Assembly (NCBI GenBank): GCA_016707705.1
Contig: JADJHD010000018.1
Span: 1 to 64,000, forward strand
Length of the DNA: 64,000 nt
Direction: 5' to 3'
From: Bacteroidales bacterium
GTDB taxonomy: Bacteria > Bacteroidota > Bacteroidia > Bacteroidales > UBA4417
Below the pieces are notes generated by a model. It saw only the letters and a list, made by a program, of their open reading frames with translations, was not told the DNA's origin and ran no database searches. Shown piece by piece: positions 48,059 through 58,100 of the stretch (position 1 is the first letter of the stretch; each line of letters opens with the position of its first letter). The position numbers and the translations under genes were made by a program.

Positions 48059-49654
48059 CTACTTTTCCTTCAGTGAATTTAATTTATAGGCAACGCCTGA
48101 TTTCAATGCCACTTTTCCATTTCTGGCATAAAATCCAAGAGTCTGATAGTATTCAGTTGGGAAGAATATTTCGGTCATTGTAACCAATCCGTCATTGGCA
48201 AACAGCTCCACGGAAGCAACATCGATTAATAGATGCATTTTGACTGTTCCCTTGATATCGCAGGTACCGGAAGTGTGCAATCCATTGAAATCCTTTGAAA
48301 ATGTACTGATTCCTGAATTCTCCCTGCGGATATAGAATTGTTTGGTTTCCCGGTTATAACCGAGTTGAATATTTTCATCAAGCTGATTGCCCAGTTGAAT
48401 CCCGAAATCAGTGGCTGCGCCTGAGGCAGGAAGTTCAAATTCCAGAAATAACTCCATCGGGAAATTCGAAGCATTCATGGCTGGGTTAGATTCCAGTGCT
48501 CCTTCGATATTCTGAGATTTCAGTTCCGTTTTACGTTCACGCAGCAGTTGGATTTCCTCAACAGGTTCAGATTTCAGGATGTAAGAGGAATTGTCCTCCA
48601 TAAGACTGAGTTTTCTGGGGAAGGTCATTGCACTTCTCCACTTTACTGTGGGGACAACCTGAGCATATTGCCAGTTGCTCATCCATCCAATGCTGATATG
48701 TCTTCCGTCAGAATCAGGTATGTTTGAATAGCTTACTCCCGCATAATTATCCTTGCCATAATCTACCCATCGGGTTTCCTTGCTTTCATTCAGGAAACGA
48801 TGTCCATCAAAGGAGCCAACGAAATACTGCGTAGCAGATCCGCCGTTTGGACCTCCGGGGTTAATGCTGACAAGCAATACCCATTTCTTTTCTCCGGTTT
48901 TGCGATCAACAGGCATTTCAAAGAGATCGGGGCATTCCCACACACCTCCATGGGCTCCAACGCCTTTCCCAAATTCACTTTCCAGAGTCCATTCCTTCAG
49001 GTTTGGCGAGGAGTAGAAGCAGATATGATCACCGGAAGCAAGGGTGAGGATCCATTTATTGGTTTGCTTATTCCATGAGACTTTGGGGTCGCGGAAATCC
49101 CTTTGTCCCGGATTTTTCAGAACCGGATTTCCGGGATATTTGGTCCAGCTTCTGCCCTTATCGGTGCTGTATGCAATTCCCTGCGACTGATACACTGACT
49201 TACCGGCTCTTTCAGCTTTCACATCATGATAGGTAAAGATGGCAACCATAGCAGGAGTGCCTTTCTTTCCAAAACCGGAGGTATTATCATTATCAACCAC
49301 TGCACTGCCTGAGAAAATATATCCGAGGCTGTCTGGATAAAGAGCAATGGGCAGATGCTGCCAGTGAACCAGGTCAGTGGAAATTGCATGTCCCCAGTGC
49401 ATGGGTCCCCAGACTGTTGAATCAGGATAATACTGGTAAAACAGATGATACTCCCCATCCAGATAAACCAGTCCATTAGGATCATTCATCCACATTGAAT
49501 CCGGTGTGAAATGGAAAAGGGGGCGGTATTTATCAGAGATACTTTCTGTTCCAGTACCTGCCATACCTTTTGATGCACAACTCTGCCAAACAACCGCTGA
49601 AAGCACTGAAATAGCCAGCAGCAAGGTAATTAGCGTAATTTTATTTCTTAACAT
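48059..49654 (-). CDS. GH32 fructan-hydrolase lipoprotein (levanase/inulinase/invertase type) (531 aa)
   Basis: A lipoprotein signal (LLLAISVLSAVVWQSC, Cys near 26) anchors it to a membrane. The five-bladed propeller has the complete GH32 triad: nucleophile Asp in WMNDPNG near residue 55, transition-state Asp in RDFRDPKV near 187, and acid/base Glu in WECPDLF near 241. Other family signatures are FHFTPDSMW, HLFYQYYPDSTVWGPMHWGH and SIGWMSNWQYA. The C-terminal beta-sandwich (FLEFELPAS to ATDFGIQLG, then VASVELFANDGLVTMTE) is also typical. Enzymes of this type release fructose from beta-fructans or sucrose. The linkage (beta-2,1 or beta-2,6) cannot be read from sequence. It is the last gene of the fructan operon, 68 bp after the GH32 before it. 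With that GH32 broken, this may be the only working fructanase in the window. Confidence 0.93.
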   Translation of the reverse strand: MLRNKITLITLLLAISVLSAVVWQSCASKGMAGTGTESISDKYRPLFHFTPDSMWMNDPNGLVYLDGEYHLFYQYYPDSTVWGPMHWGHAISTDLVHWQHLPIALYPDSLGYIFSGSAVVDNDNTSGFGKKGTPAMVAIFTYHDVKAERAGKSVYQSQGIAYSTDKGRSWTKYPGNPVLKNPGQRDFRDPKVSWNKQTNKWILTLASGDHICFYSSPNLKEWTLESEFGKGVGAHGGVWECPDLFEMPVDRKTGEKKWVLLVSINPGGPNGGSATQYFVGSFDGHRFLNESKETRWVDYGKDNYAGVSYSNIPDSDGRHISIGWMSNWQYAQVVPTVKWRSAMTFPRKLSLMEDNSSYILKSEPVEEIQLLRERKTELKSQNIEGALESNPAMNASNFPMELFLEFELPASGAATDFGIQLGNQLDENIQLGYNRETKQFYIRRENSGISTFSKDFNGLHTSGTCDIKGTVKMHLLIDVASVELFANDGLVTMTEIFFPTEYYQTLGFYARNGKVALKSGVAYKLNSLKEK

Positions 49655-49722
49655 AATTTCTTTTTTTCTGTATCGATACCTGAACTTAAACCATTGTTAA
49701 ATTCTTATTCAAGCCCTTTAAA

Positions 49723-50730
49723 TCAAAGGATTTGCAATTTGTTAACCAGGCAGAATTTATTGCTCTTCAGTTTTAGAATATAATTTCCCTTTGCCAGTTT
49801 TTCCGGCAGATCAGCAATCTGAATTTCTGACACGTATGTCTGAGAAATACTTTGATTGTAAATTTTCCTTCCTGACAGGTCTGTCAGTTCCAAAATTCCA
49901 TTATCCATCCACACAGGTTCAACAGTTCTGAATTCAAGTTTATCGCCTGTCCGCATTGGATTAGGATAGAGGTAACCTTCGGATTTATGTTCTTTTTCAA
50001 TAATTACATTGGGAAGCTGGTCTGGAGTAATACCCCAAATGGAATTCATTTTCCAGGCTTCAAATCCCTGCATTTCAACCGGACCTCCTTCAGAGAAAAC
50101 TGAGATTCCGGTTGTAGTTGGCTTGGTAAAGACAAGTGCTGTCATTACTGTTTGATAATCATTGGCAAAAACCTCCACCGAAGATTGATCCATGAAAATT
50201 TGCAAATCAAGGATGCTGTCAGCCGGCATTTTTACAGGAGCGTACATTTTAGTAGCGAAAGCCTGATTGAAATTAACAGTGCCGGCTTTACGGCGGTCGA
50301 TGAACAGATTGGATGTTGCCGCATCATAACCAATGATTAATCTTTGGTTTGTAGAATCATTTTCTGCCAGGTTAATTCCAAATACCTGGTTGGTTGATTC
50401 AATTTTAAAAGAAGCCTTAAGCTCAAAAACATTCCATTGAGGGTTAAATCCATCGATCTTTTGTTTCCCATCAATAATGGTGCTTTCAAGTGAAAAATGG
50501 GAGTCTCTGATATTTTCGAGTTCAGCTATGGGGTGCTGTTTAAGTTGATACCCATTGCCCTGATTAATCAATTCAAGTGTTCTGGGAATAGATTCACTTC
50601 CCTGCCATGGGGTCGTAGGCACACTTCTGGCGTATGTCCAGTTCCCAGCCATGCTATCCAAACGGTACGATCGTTTGGATTCGGCGAATAATTGCGGTAT
50701 GAGCGGGCTGCGTAAAAATCGGTACCCCAA
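49723..50730 (-). CDS. C-terminal half of frameshifted secreted GH32 with T9SS sorting domain
   Basis: Frame continuing the 50568-51992 product after the frameshift near 50656. The match resumes at MAGNWTYARSVPTTPWQGSE, the segment that closes the GH32 propeller, followed by the beta-sandwich domain (FELKASFKIES, INLAENDSTNQRLIIGYD, DQSSVEVFANDYQTVMTALV). The last ~80 residues are a T9SS type A sorting domain: GYLYPNPMRTGDKLEF, GILELTDLSGRKIYN and a final GNYILKLKSNKFCLVNKLQI. The full enzyme would therefore be exported by T9SS and attached to the surface or released. The open frame upstream of 50656 (MGYRFLRSPLIPQL) is out of frame and not part of the protein. Confidence 0.8.
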   Translation of the reverse strand: MGYRFLRSPLIPQLFAESKRSYRLDSMAGNWTYARSVPTTPWQGSESIPRTLELINQGNGYQLKQHPIAELENIRDSHFSLESTIIDGKQKIDGFNPQWNVFELKASFKIESTNQVFGINLAENDSTNQRLIIGYDAATSNLFIDRRKAGTVNFNQAFATKMYAPVKMPADSILDLQIFMDQSSVEVFANDYQTVMTALVFTKPTTTGISVFSEGGPVEMQGFEAWKMNSIWGITPDQLPNVIIEKEHKSEGYLYPNPMRTGDKLEFRTVEPVWMDNGILELTDLSGRKIYNQSISQTYVSEIQIADLPEKLAKGNYILKLKSNKFCLVNKLQIL

Positions 50731-51992
50731 TCAGCCCAATTGGCATGTTCAATATGAGTATTATAAAGCACATCAGAAAAGGTAATCTGGTCGACAAGAA
50801 TATGTCCCCAACCACCTGTCTCCTGATCTGTAATTTCAAGATGAGCCGTTTGTCCGAGATATTGTGATACATCCCATCCGTCCCACCTCAGGATTTCCTG
50901 ATTGAACAGTGAGGTTGCGAAAGCAACAATCGAATTGTTTATAATCAGATTTAGTCGAAGCTTGCTGCTCATTCCACCTCCAATCATAAAATTGATAAAG
51001 CGGTGATTAATCTGGAATTCAGGAGAAGTAAGAGTACCAGTTGAAATATCTCCGTTAAGGTAAGTGTTGATGAAGGATTTTCCGGCAAAACCACTCACAG
51101 TCTGCTGGTTGGGAAGGGTGCCTGTTGAGGGAGCTGTCCCAAATGCTTCTCCTGTGGACTGCCAATTCCCATAATCATTGCCTTCAAAGGATTCGAATAC
51201 TTCTCCGGGGACCTGACTGCAGGTATACAGATTATCTAAGGAATCCAGAACGAAATTTGCTCCATCGAAATCTCCAACCCAATACTGAATCCTGTTAGGA
51301 CCCATTCCACAGGTTAGTACCCATTTCACGTTACCCGGGTCGCCATTAAGTGGAAGTTGAATAAGATCCGGAGTTTCCCACACCTGATCCCTGGCACCCC
51401 GATTGTTGAAACTGCTCAGGAATTGCCAGGATTTCATATCCTGTGAAGAATAAAATTCAATTTTCCTGTCGATTGCTTTGGCAATAACCATAATCCACCT
51501 TTGGGTCGGTTCATGCCAGAAGACTGAAGGGTCACGGAAATCCTTCTGATCTACATTTATTACCGGATTTCCTTCGTAATAGTCAAAACCGATATGGTTC
51601 AGACTACTCGAAATCCCAACCTTTTCGTAAGCTGTTCCATCGTAATGCATGGTATAAACAGCAACCAAAGCAGTATCCTGATCAGTGTTAAATCCCGCAG
51701 TGTTTTCAATGTCAGCTACCACAGAACCTGACCAGTAACCGAATCCACCGGGGCCTCCATGCATTGCAAAATTGGAATATTCAACCCAATGAACGAGGTC
51801 ATCGGATAAGGCATGTCCCCACCACATCAGGTGGTACTTCCCGTCGAAATAGATCATCCCGTTGGGATCTCCCATTCCTCCCCATTGCGGACTAAGGTGA
51901 TACTGCGGTCGATAGTATTCAGCATATTGAACCTGAGCCTCTGAAATCAGAGAGGCAAAGGAAAGCAAGACAGCAATCAGTAATTTTTGCAT
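50568..51992 (-). CDS. Secreted GH32 fructan hydrolase with inserted beta-sandwich, N-terminal part, frameshifted
   Basis: The start at 51992 (MQKLLIAVLLSFASLISEAQ) opens a signal peptide; a more upstream ATG at 52040 adds a non-signal stretch. GH32 motifs: nucleophile Asp in GGMGDPNGMIYF near 41, RDP in KDFRDPSVFW near 151 and acid/base Glu in VWETPDL near 206, where the usual Cys is Thr. Between propeller blades lies a ~140-residue insertion (EVFESFEGNDYGNWQSTGEA to WDVSQYLGQTAHLEITDQET), a jelly-roll domain known in some GH32 enzymes. The frame reads NDRTVWIAW, then leaves the family sequence near 50656. A four-base deletion is the simplest cause: an expected ATGGATGG is now a single ATGG. 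The C-terminal frame contributes the rest and a T9SS signal. By position it was the extracellular enzyme of this locus. Confidence 0.85.
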   Translation of the reverse strand: MQKLLIAVLLSFASLISEAQVQYAEYYRPQYHLSPQWGGMGDPNGMIYFDGKYHLMWWGHALSDDLVHWVEYSNFAMHGGPGGFGYWSGSVVADIENTAGFNTDQDTALVAVYTMHYDGTAYEKVGISSSLNHIGFDYYEGNPVINVDQKDFRDPSVFWHEPTQRWIMVIAKAIDRKIEFYSSQDMKSWQFLSSFNNRGARDQVWETPDLIQLPLNGDPGNVKWVLTCGMGPNRIQYWVGDFDGANFVLDSLDNLYTCSQVPGEVFESFEGNDYGNWQSTGEAFGTAPSTGTLPNQQTVSGFAGKSFINTYLNGDISTGTLTSPEFQINHRFINFMIGGGMSSKLRLNLIINNSIVAFATSLFNQEILRWDGWDVSQYLGQTAHLEITDQETGGWGHILVDQITFSDVLYNTHIEHANWADWGTDFYAARSYRNYSPNPNDRTVWIAWLGTGHTPEVCLRPHGREVNLFPEHLN

Positions 51993-52066
51993 TCGATGGA
52001 ATATTTGAAACAGGTGATATCTCCATTCAAGAGATACCACCTGTTTTCAGTACCTCGTATTAGAAT

Positions 52067-53347
52067 TTATTTTTTTGCAAGAGCAAGGTCAACAAGGTAA
52101 TTGAGTGAATTCCTGGTCAGGGTTTTAATATTGCGGTCACCAGCGGTAACGGGATCACCAACATACCAGTCATAGGTTCCACCGAGAGCAGCAATAACAG
52201 TTCCCTTGGTTCCAGTTGCTTCCCACATAACCATCTGACCTTCATTTTGTCCACCATTTTCGATAAGCATCTTAGCTCCGGTCATTGAAGCAAAGTTAGC
52301 TTTTCTGGTTGCGAGTGGGTCAGCATCTCCATTTGGTGCCCATGGACCAAAGTTAAGGCTGTATTGATTTGACCTGTTTTTCTTGAGGGCGCCTGATTCA
52401 ACCATAATAAAGGCAGGTGCCTGAATTCCGGGATCGGTGCTGAGACTGATTCCTTCAAACAAAGGAGAAGTGGGATCACCTGCCCATCTTACCATCCATG
52501 CGCTGTTTGTTGCACCATCATCAACAGTTGGTCCACCCCATGCATTATTTGGAGCATATTCAGCTTTTGAAACTGCACCGATTTCATCAACGATTGAGCC
52601 GGCATAATTCCCTAAGAACAAGTTTCCACCAGCTTCATAATAAGTCTTGATTTTAGCAATAAAGCTATCAGCCAGATCTCCGCAGAGAGTATTGTTAACA
52701 GGCTGATCACCACGAAGCAGGCAATTATTGGCATTCTTTGGGAACTGGGCAACTTCGCCGCCCCACCAGCCACCATCGAACTGGATCCAGATTGCATGGT
52801 ACTTGCTGAGGTCAGTTGCAGCAGCAGCCTGTTCGAATGACATATAGGTAACCTCTGTGGTACTTGAAGCCATTTCATTCACACACCAGTTGGCAGCAGT
52901 TTTGTCATCCATCAGGTCATAATCGGTTCCCGACAATGCAGTCCAGGATGCATCTGTATTCTGTGCAGCAGCGCCTATGAAGGCTATTTTGCGCAGCTCG
53001 GCAGATGATAATGTTACTGTATACTGCTTGGTTACGGTACCACTTTGATCAGTTACGGTGAAAGTAACCGGATTTGTGAAGTCGACAGTTGCTCCTGAAG
53101 CAGGTACAACAGTTGCTCCAGTTGAGATAACGATAACAGGCTGGAGCGCGTTCAATGCGGTGCCCGGAGCGAGGTCAGCGGTAATTGTCTTTGCAGTTTC
53201 GTCAATGGTTGCTGTAACGTCACCAATTTTAAAACTGATGATGGAAGCTTCTCCCGGGGAGACTTCATCTTTCTTGCATGAGCTGAATAATGAAACTGTC
53301 GCCAGTATCAAGATTACCCAAATCAGATTTTTTTTCATTTTGTTCAT
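52067..53347 (-). CDS. DUF4960-like surface lipoprotein of the fructan operon (426 aa)
   Basis: Lipoprotein signal MKKNLIWVILILATVSLFSSC (the ATG at 53338 is an equal or better start). Residues ~30-115 form an Ig-like DUF5018-type module (ISFKIGDVTATIDETAKTIT, PVTFTVTDQSGTVTKQYTVT). Residues ~118-426 (RKIAFIGAAAQNTDASW, YHAIWIQFDGGWWGGE, YYEAGGNLFLGNYAGSIV, LIENGGQNEGQMVMWEATG, AALGGTYDWYVGDP) look like the DUF4960 family, seen at the SusE/SusF position of Bacteroides polysaccharide loci. Placement after SusD and before GH32 fits a cell-surface glycan-binding role, perhaps helping SusCD hold fructan. The DUF assignment is from pattern memory and not checked; no catalytic residues are evident. 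Confidence 0.7.
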   Translation of the reverse strand: MNKMKKNLIWVILILATVSLFSSCKKDEVSPGEASIISFKIGDVTATIDETAKTITADLAPGTALNALQPVIVISTGATVVPASGATVDFTNPVTFTVTDQSGTVTKQYTVTLSSAELRKIAFIGAAAQNTDASWTALSGTDYDLMDDKTAANWCVNEMASSTTEVTYMSFEQAAAATDLSKYHAIWIQFDGGWWGGEVAQFPKNANNCLLRGDQPVNNTLCGDLADSFIAKIKTYYEAGGNLFLGNYAGSIVDEIGAVSKAEYAPNNAWGGPTVDDGATNSAWMVRWAGDPTSPLFEGISLSTDPGIQAPAFIMVESGALKKNRSNQYSLNFGPWAPNGDADPLATRKANFASMTGAKMLIENGGQNEGQMVMWEATGTKGTVIAALGGTYDWYVGDPVTAGDRNIKTLTRNSLNYLVDLALAKK

Positions 53348-53402
53348 GGTTTTTAATTTTGGATTAGCTAATTAGGTTTGATTTTATTTGTTGTTGAGAT
53401 TA

Positions 53403-55130
53403 TTAATAGCCCTTGTTTTGCTTATACAATCCCTTGCTCAGAATGATTTGCTGTTGCGGGATTGGTAGAAATTCATTTTTACCCTTTACGAATGAAGCAT
53501 CGACGAGGTAGGTACGTTTTGATTTTTCAGAGGCGAAATACTGATCGAGAGTTTCCTTTGCAATTCCCCATCTTACAAGATCAAAGAACCGGATACCTTC
53601 TTCAGCCAATTCTAGCCTGCGTTCCCAGCGAAGTGCCTTTCTTGCATATTCCTTATCAGGGAAGGAGGTATATAACCCTATCTTGTAGTTGGCCAGCTTT
53701 ACCCCCAGACTATCATACAGCCTGTCGGTACTGTTTGCTGCCCTCTGACGCACCTGGTTAATGATATCCTTAGCCTGGTCAAGCTGATTCAATTCAATCA
53801 GGGCTTCTGCCTTCCAAAGCAGAACATCCGCATATCTGATCAATATGGTGTTTTTTGAACTGGACATAAAAGGCGCTATTCTTTCAAAGCATTCACAATC
53901 AGGAGAAACATTTTCCTTTAGTGATGAATAATTCCCATAAATATCAGGTCTGCGGGTCCAATCCTTAATTGTGTAAATAAGTTGCGGCTCATACTTCCAA
54001 GGATGGCCGGGAAGTGCAATCGTATGGCTTAGTCTTGAATCAACATTATTTGTGGATAGGTTCAGATCGCTTTGATTATAGCTGTCGAACAGTGGCAAGC
54101 CTGATGCATCAGTCTTAAAAGCATTGACCAAGTTCTGGCTAGGTATATGGAACCAGCAACAACCATATTCATTGCTCATTGGGCCACTTAACATGGCAGA
54201 AAAATCAAGGTTGCCGGTAAGGGTTCCATCCTGATGTGAACGTTGTATTGACCAAACAGATTCCTTTCCATTTTCGAATTCATACAGAAAGTTCTCAGCA
54301 AAATCAGGCATGAGTCCGTACTGTCCGGAAGCAGTAACCTCATTTACCAAGTCAACTACCTGCGATAGTTTTTCAGTATTGATGTTTATAACGTTGTAAT
54401 TTTCATCCTGCTCATAAGCCTGATAAAGCATGACTTTTGCCAGATATGCCTTAGCTGTGAACATATTGGGCCGGCCAATTTCAAGTTGTGATTCAGGAAG
54501 GATTTCAGCTGCATATTTAAAGTCTTCAGCAATCTTATCCCAAAGCTCATTGCTCGTGTATTTCACATTTGAAATGGCTTCAATTTCGGAGGCTGATGCA
54601 TCTTCATCGAACCAGGGTATACTGTTGTACAGAATTTTCAGGTCGAAGTAATAATGGCCGCGCAGGAACCGCATTTCAGCCATGCGCCTTGTTTTTAGAG
54701 GGTACTCAGCTTCCGTCATGCTTTTCAGCCTGGCGAGTGCAAGATTTGCCCTTGAAATTCCAACAAACTGACGTTCCCACTTTTTGTTATTGATATCTCC
54801 CAATACAGAAGGTGCATAAGCACTCATGTCAGGCTGAATGGTAGAAAACACTTCAAAGGCATGAAAAATGGAAATATCTGCCGGGCCGTCTCCTCCCTTG
54901 TAGGAATCTCCTGCTCTCAAATCGCCATATGGCCATAACAGATTTGGAATAGTGTAATGGTCATTGGCAAGTTGAGCATATGCTGAAATCACAAATCCAT
55001 CTATATTTTGCGGAGTGCTGAGTTCAGCATCACCAACTATACCCTGAGGTTTTACATCGAGATAGTCTTTACAACTGAAGGAGATGGCCAACAGGACTAT
55101 CAGAGACAATATAATTTGTATCTTTTTCAT
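53403..55130 (-). CDS. susD: SusD/RagB-family glycan-binding lipoprotein (575 aa)
   Basis: Starts at 55130 (MKKIQIILSLIVLLAISFSC; Cys near 20 is the lipidation site), 10 bp after the SusC stop. Family hallmarks: CKDYLDVKPQGIVGDAEL at the N-terminus, YAQLANDHYTIPNLLW, LARLKSMTEAEYPLKTRRMA followed by MRFLRGHYYFDLKILY, ILIRYADVLLWKAEALIELN and NQVRQRA, and the ending FLPIPQQQIILSKGLYKQN. SusD lids cover the SusC barrel and bind oligosaccharides at the cell surface. The neighbourhood (GH32 enzymes, fructokinase, fructose-type regulator) says the ligand is a fructan, levan or inulin; sequence alone cannot say which. The SusD name denotes the family here. Confidence 0.95.
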   Translation of the reverse strand: MKKIQIILSLIVLLAISFSCKDYLDVKPQGIVGDAELSTPQNIDGFVISAYAQLANDHYTIPNLLWPYGDLRAGDSYKGGDGPADISIFHAFEVFSTIQPDMSAYAPSVLGDINNKKWERQFVGISRANLALARLKSMTEAEYPLKTRRMAEMRFLRGHYYFDLKILYNSIPWFDEDASASEIEAISNVKYTSNELWDKIAEDFKYAAEILPESQLEIGRPNMFTAKAYLAKVMLYQAYEQDENYNVININTEKLSQVVDLVNEVTASGQYGLMPDFAENFLYEFENGKESVWSIQRSHQDGTLTGNLDFSAMLSGPMSNEYGCCWFHIPSQNLVNAFKTDASGLPLFDSYNQSDLNLSTNNVDSRLSHTIALPGHPWKYEPQLIYTIKDWTRRPDIYGNYSSLKENVSPDCECFERIAPFMSSSKNTILIRYADVLLWKAEALIELNQLDQAKDIINQVRQRAANSTDRLYDSLGVKLANYKIGLYTSFPDKEYARKALRWERRLELAEEGIRFFDLVRWGIAKETLDQYFASEKSKRTYLVDASFVKGKNEFLPIPQQQIILSKGLYKQNKGY

Positions 55131-55140
55131 TTTTAACAAC

Positions 55141-58100
55141 TTAGAATGTTAATTCCACACCTAGTGAATAAATTGCGGGTATTGGAAAAGCATAATTGGG
55201 ATTTTCCGGATCAGTTCCTGTGAATGCTTTATTTTTAATGGTAAGCAGGTTCTGACCCTGGAAATAAACTCTGGCTTTTTGCATTTTCAGTCTGTCGGAA
55301 ACAGCATCTGGTAGTTCATAACCTAGGGTGATATTCCTGAATTTCAGGTATGATCCGGGTTCAATAAAGTAGGTGGAAATTCTGCCTTCATTATTTCTGT
55401 CAATAATGGTAAGGCGAGGAATTGTTGATCCGGTATTTGTTGGACTCCATGCATCGAGGGTGCGGTCTCCCCAGTTTGTGCCGGGCCAGAGTGAAGCAAA
55501 ATCAGTGTAGGTTTTATACCCATTGTACACTGAAATCCCAGATAGTCCCTGGATGAAGAGCGTCAGGTCAAATTGACCATATTCAACCACTACATTTAGT
55601 CCATAGGTCAATTTGGGATCTACAGTTCCAATAAACTGCTGGTCCTTTTCATTTATGATATTATCTCCATTCAGATCCTTGTATCTGATTCTGCCAATAC
55701 CTTTTCCGGTTTGTTCGGCGTGGGTATTAACCTCTTCCTGGTTCTGGAAAAGACCATCTGCAACATATCCATAGATGGAATTCACTGAATGACCAATCAT
55801 CATTGAACGGTCAAGCTCGGTTTTGGCCTCATTGGGGACAATAGGGCTTATCGGAGCGTTAATAAGCAATTCATCAGGAATATCAAGAACCTTATTCTTC
55901 AGGGTGGCAAGATTAGCTGTCACATCAACTGTCAATTCATTGAATGACTTATGATAGTTAAGAAGAAATTCCAGTCCGCTATTCTGAACATCCCCACCGT
56001 TTACCATTTGTTTATTGCCTTCACCAACGGCACTGAGCAAGGTTCTGTAATAAAGGATATCCTTTGTTTTCTTGATAAAGTAATCCACGGAACCGCTAAA
56101 AACTTCATAAAGGGTAAAATCGATTCCAAAATTCGCCTGTGACGTGGACTCCCATTTAAGGTTATCATTAGCCATTTGTGAATAGATATAGCCTGATGGT
56201 AACTGGCCCTGATCGATTCCTGCTATGTCGTAAGCAGTTCCAAGGCGTGGCATATAAGTTTGTGTCGGATTATCCCAGATCGGGTCTTCCTTTGAATAAA
56301 CAGCCTGATAAATATTGTAAATGGCGAGGTCATTAATTTCCTGATTACCATTCATTCCCCATCCGGCCCTAAGTTTGAGATAAACCGGGACATTCACATT
56401 ATCCTTAAAGAATTTTTCTTCTGATAACCTCCATCCGCCTGAAACAGCCGGGAAGTTTCCATACCGATTATTCTTTCCGAATCTGGATGAACCATCTCGG
56501 CGGATCGTGAGTGATAGCAGATATTTGTCTGCAAGGGAGTAATTTGCTTTACCAAAGAATGAGAGAAGTGTTGAAATACTCCCGCCCCCTGAATTCAACT
56601 GGTTTTTAGATCCTGAATTCAGATAGCCAAAATTCAGATTTTCCGTTACCAGGCCTTGCCTTGAAGCACTGAACCATTCCCTTTTAGTGTTGATCATTTC
56701 GGTACCAGCTAAAAGGTCGACATTGTGCTTTCCCTTAGTGATCTTATAATTGGCAGTATTTGACCAAATATAGTTACCCCCAACGTTTACATGGTTGCTG
56801 ATAGTATTGTCATCCTCTACCAGAAATCCCGAAACATAACTTTTCTGAAGGGTGCGCTGATAAAACATGCTGTAATCCACACCAAAACTCGTCTTGAGAC
56901 TTAGGTTCTTAACAGGATCAAGTTCCACATAAACATTACCGAACGGCCGTGAATACCTGTATTTGTTTTGCTTATTGTCCTCAATAAGTCGAACAGGATT
57001 CTGCCGGTCAGTCATTCCAGGTGCTGGTCCGCCCCAGCCACCATCAACAGTATGAACAGGGACAATTGGCTGTTGAACAAGAGAAGTAAACAGAACATCT
57101 CCGGCATTAATAAGAACCTCTTCCTGGTATGAAATGGTAAAATTCTCTCCAATCTTGAGCTTATTGTTCAATAGATCAAAACTGGAATTGACTCTCAGGT
57201 TAAATCTTGTAAAATTGGTTTCCTTTATAATTCCATTATTGTCGTACCAGCCCATAGAAATAAGACTTCTGCTCTTTTCACCACCTTTTGATACGGTAAG
57301 GTTGTAATTCTGCTGGACTGAAGGTCTTGAAATCTCATCATACCATCTGGTATCAGCTGGAGGCATAGTATTATCCGGGTCAATGAAATCAGGATATTCG
57401 ATTCCTCCAAGAATTGGATTATTGAAATCTCCATTCCACACGTAGCTGTATATTGGATTTTGTGGCGATAAATGATCGTTCACACATGCTTGCCAATAGA
57501 CTCTCCCCCTTTGTTCCGTATTCAGTGGAGACAATTTTGTTGTGTACCTCTGCATTGACCAGTTGGAAGTGAATTCTACCTTTGGCTTTTCGTTTTTGGC
57601 TGATTTTGTTGTTATGACAATGACCCCATTAGCAGCTCTTGAACCATAAATGCTTGCTGATGCAGCATCTTTCAGAATCTGGATTGATTCAATATCGTTT
57701 GAATTCAACTCATGCATTCCGGCCTTGGTTGGCACACCATCTATTATGTATAATGGGTCATTGTTGTTAAGTGTGCCACTTCCTCTGATTCTAATGCTAG
57801 CTCCTGACCCGGGTGAACCATCAGTTGTCACGAAAACTCCAGGAACTCTTCCCTGAATATTCTTAATCACATTTCCTGAAGGCAGGCGCTTAACCTGATC
57901 CATTGAGACCACAGAAACTGAGCCTGTCAAATCTTTTTTCTTCTCTGTTGTATAACCAACAACGACAAGGGCATCCAACTGACTTACTGCTGGTTCCAGA
58001 GCTATATTCAGAAGAGTGCTTTTGCTGATTTCTATTTCTCTTGTCTGATACCCGATAAATGAGAAAACCAAAACTGATTTTTTTGAAGGGATTTCAATTT

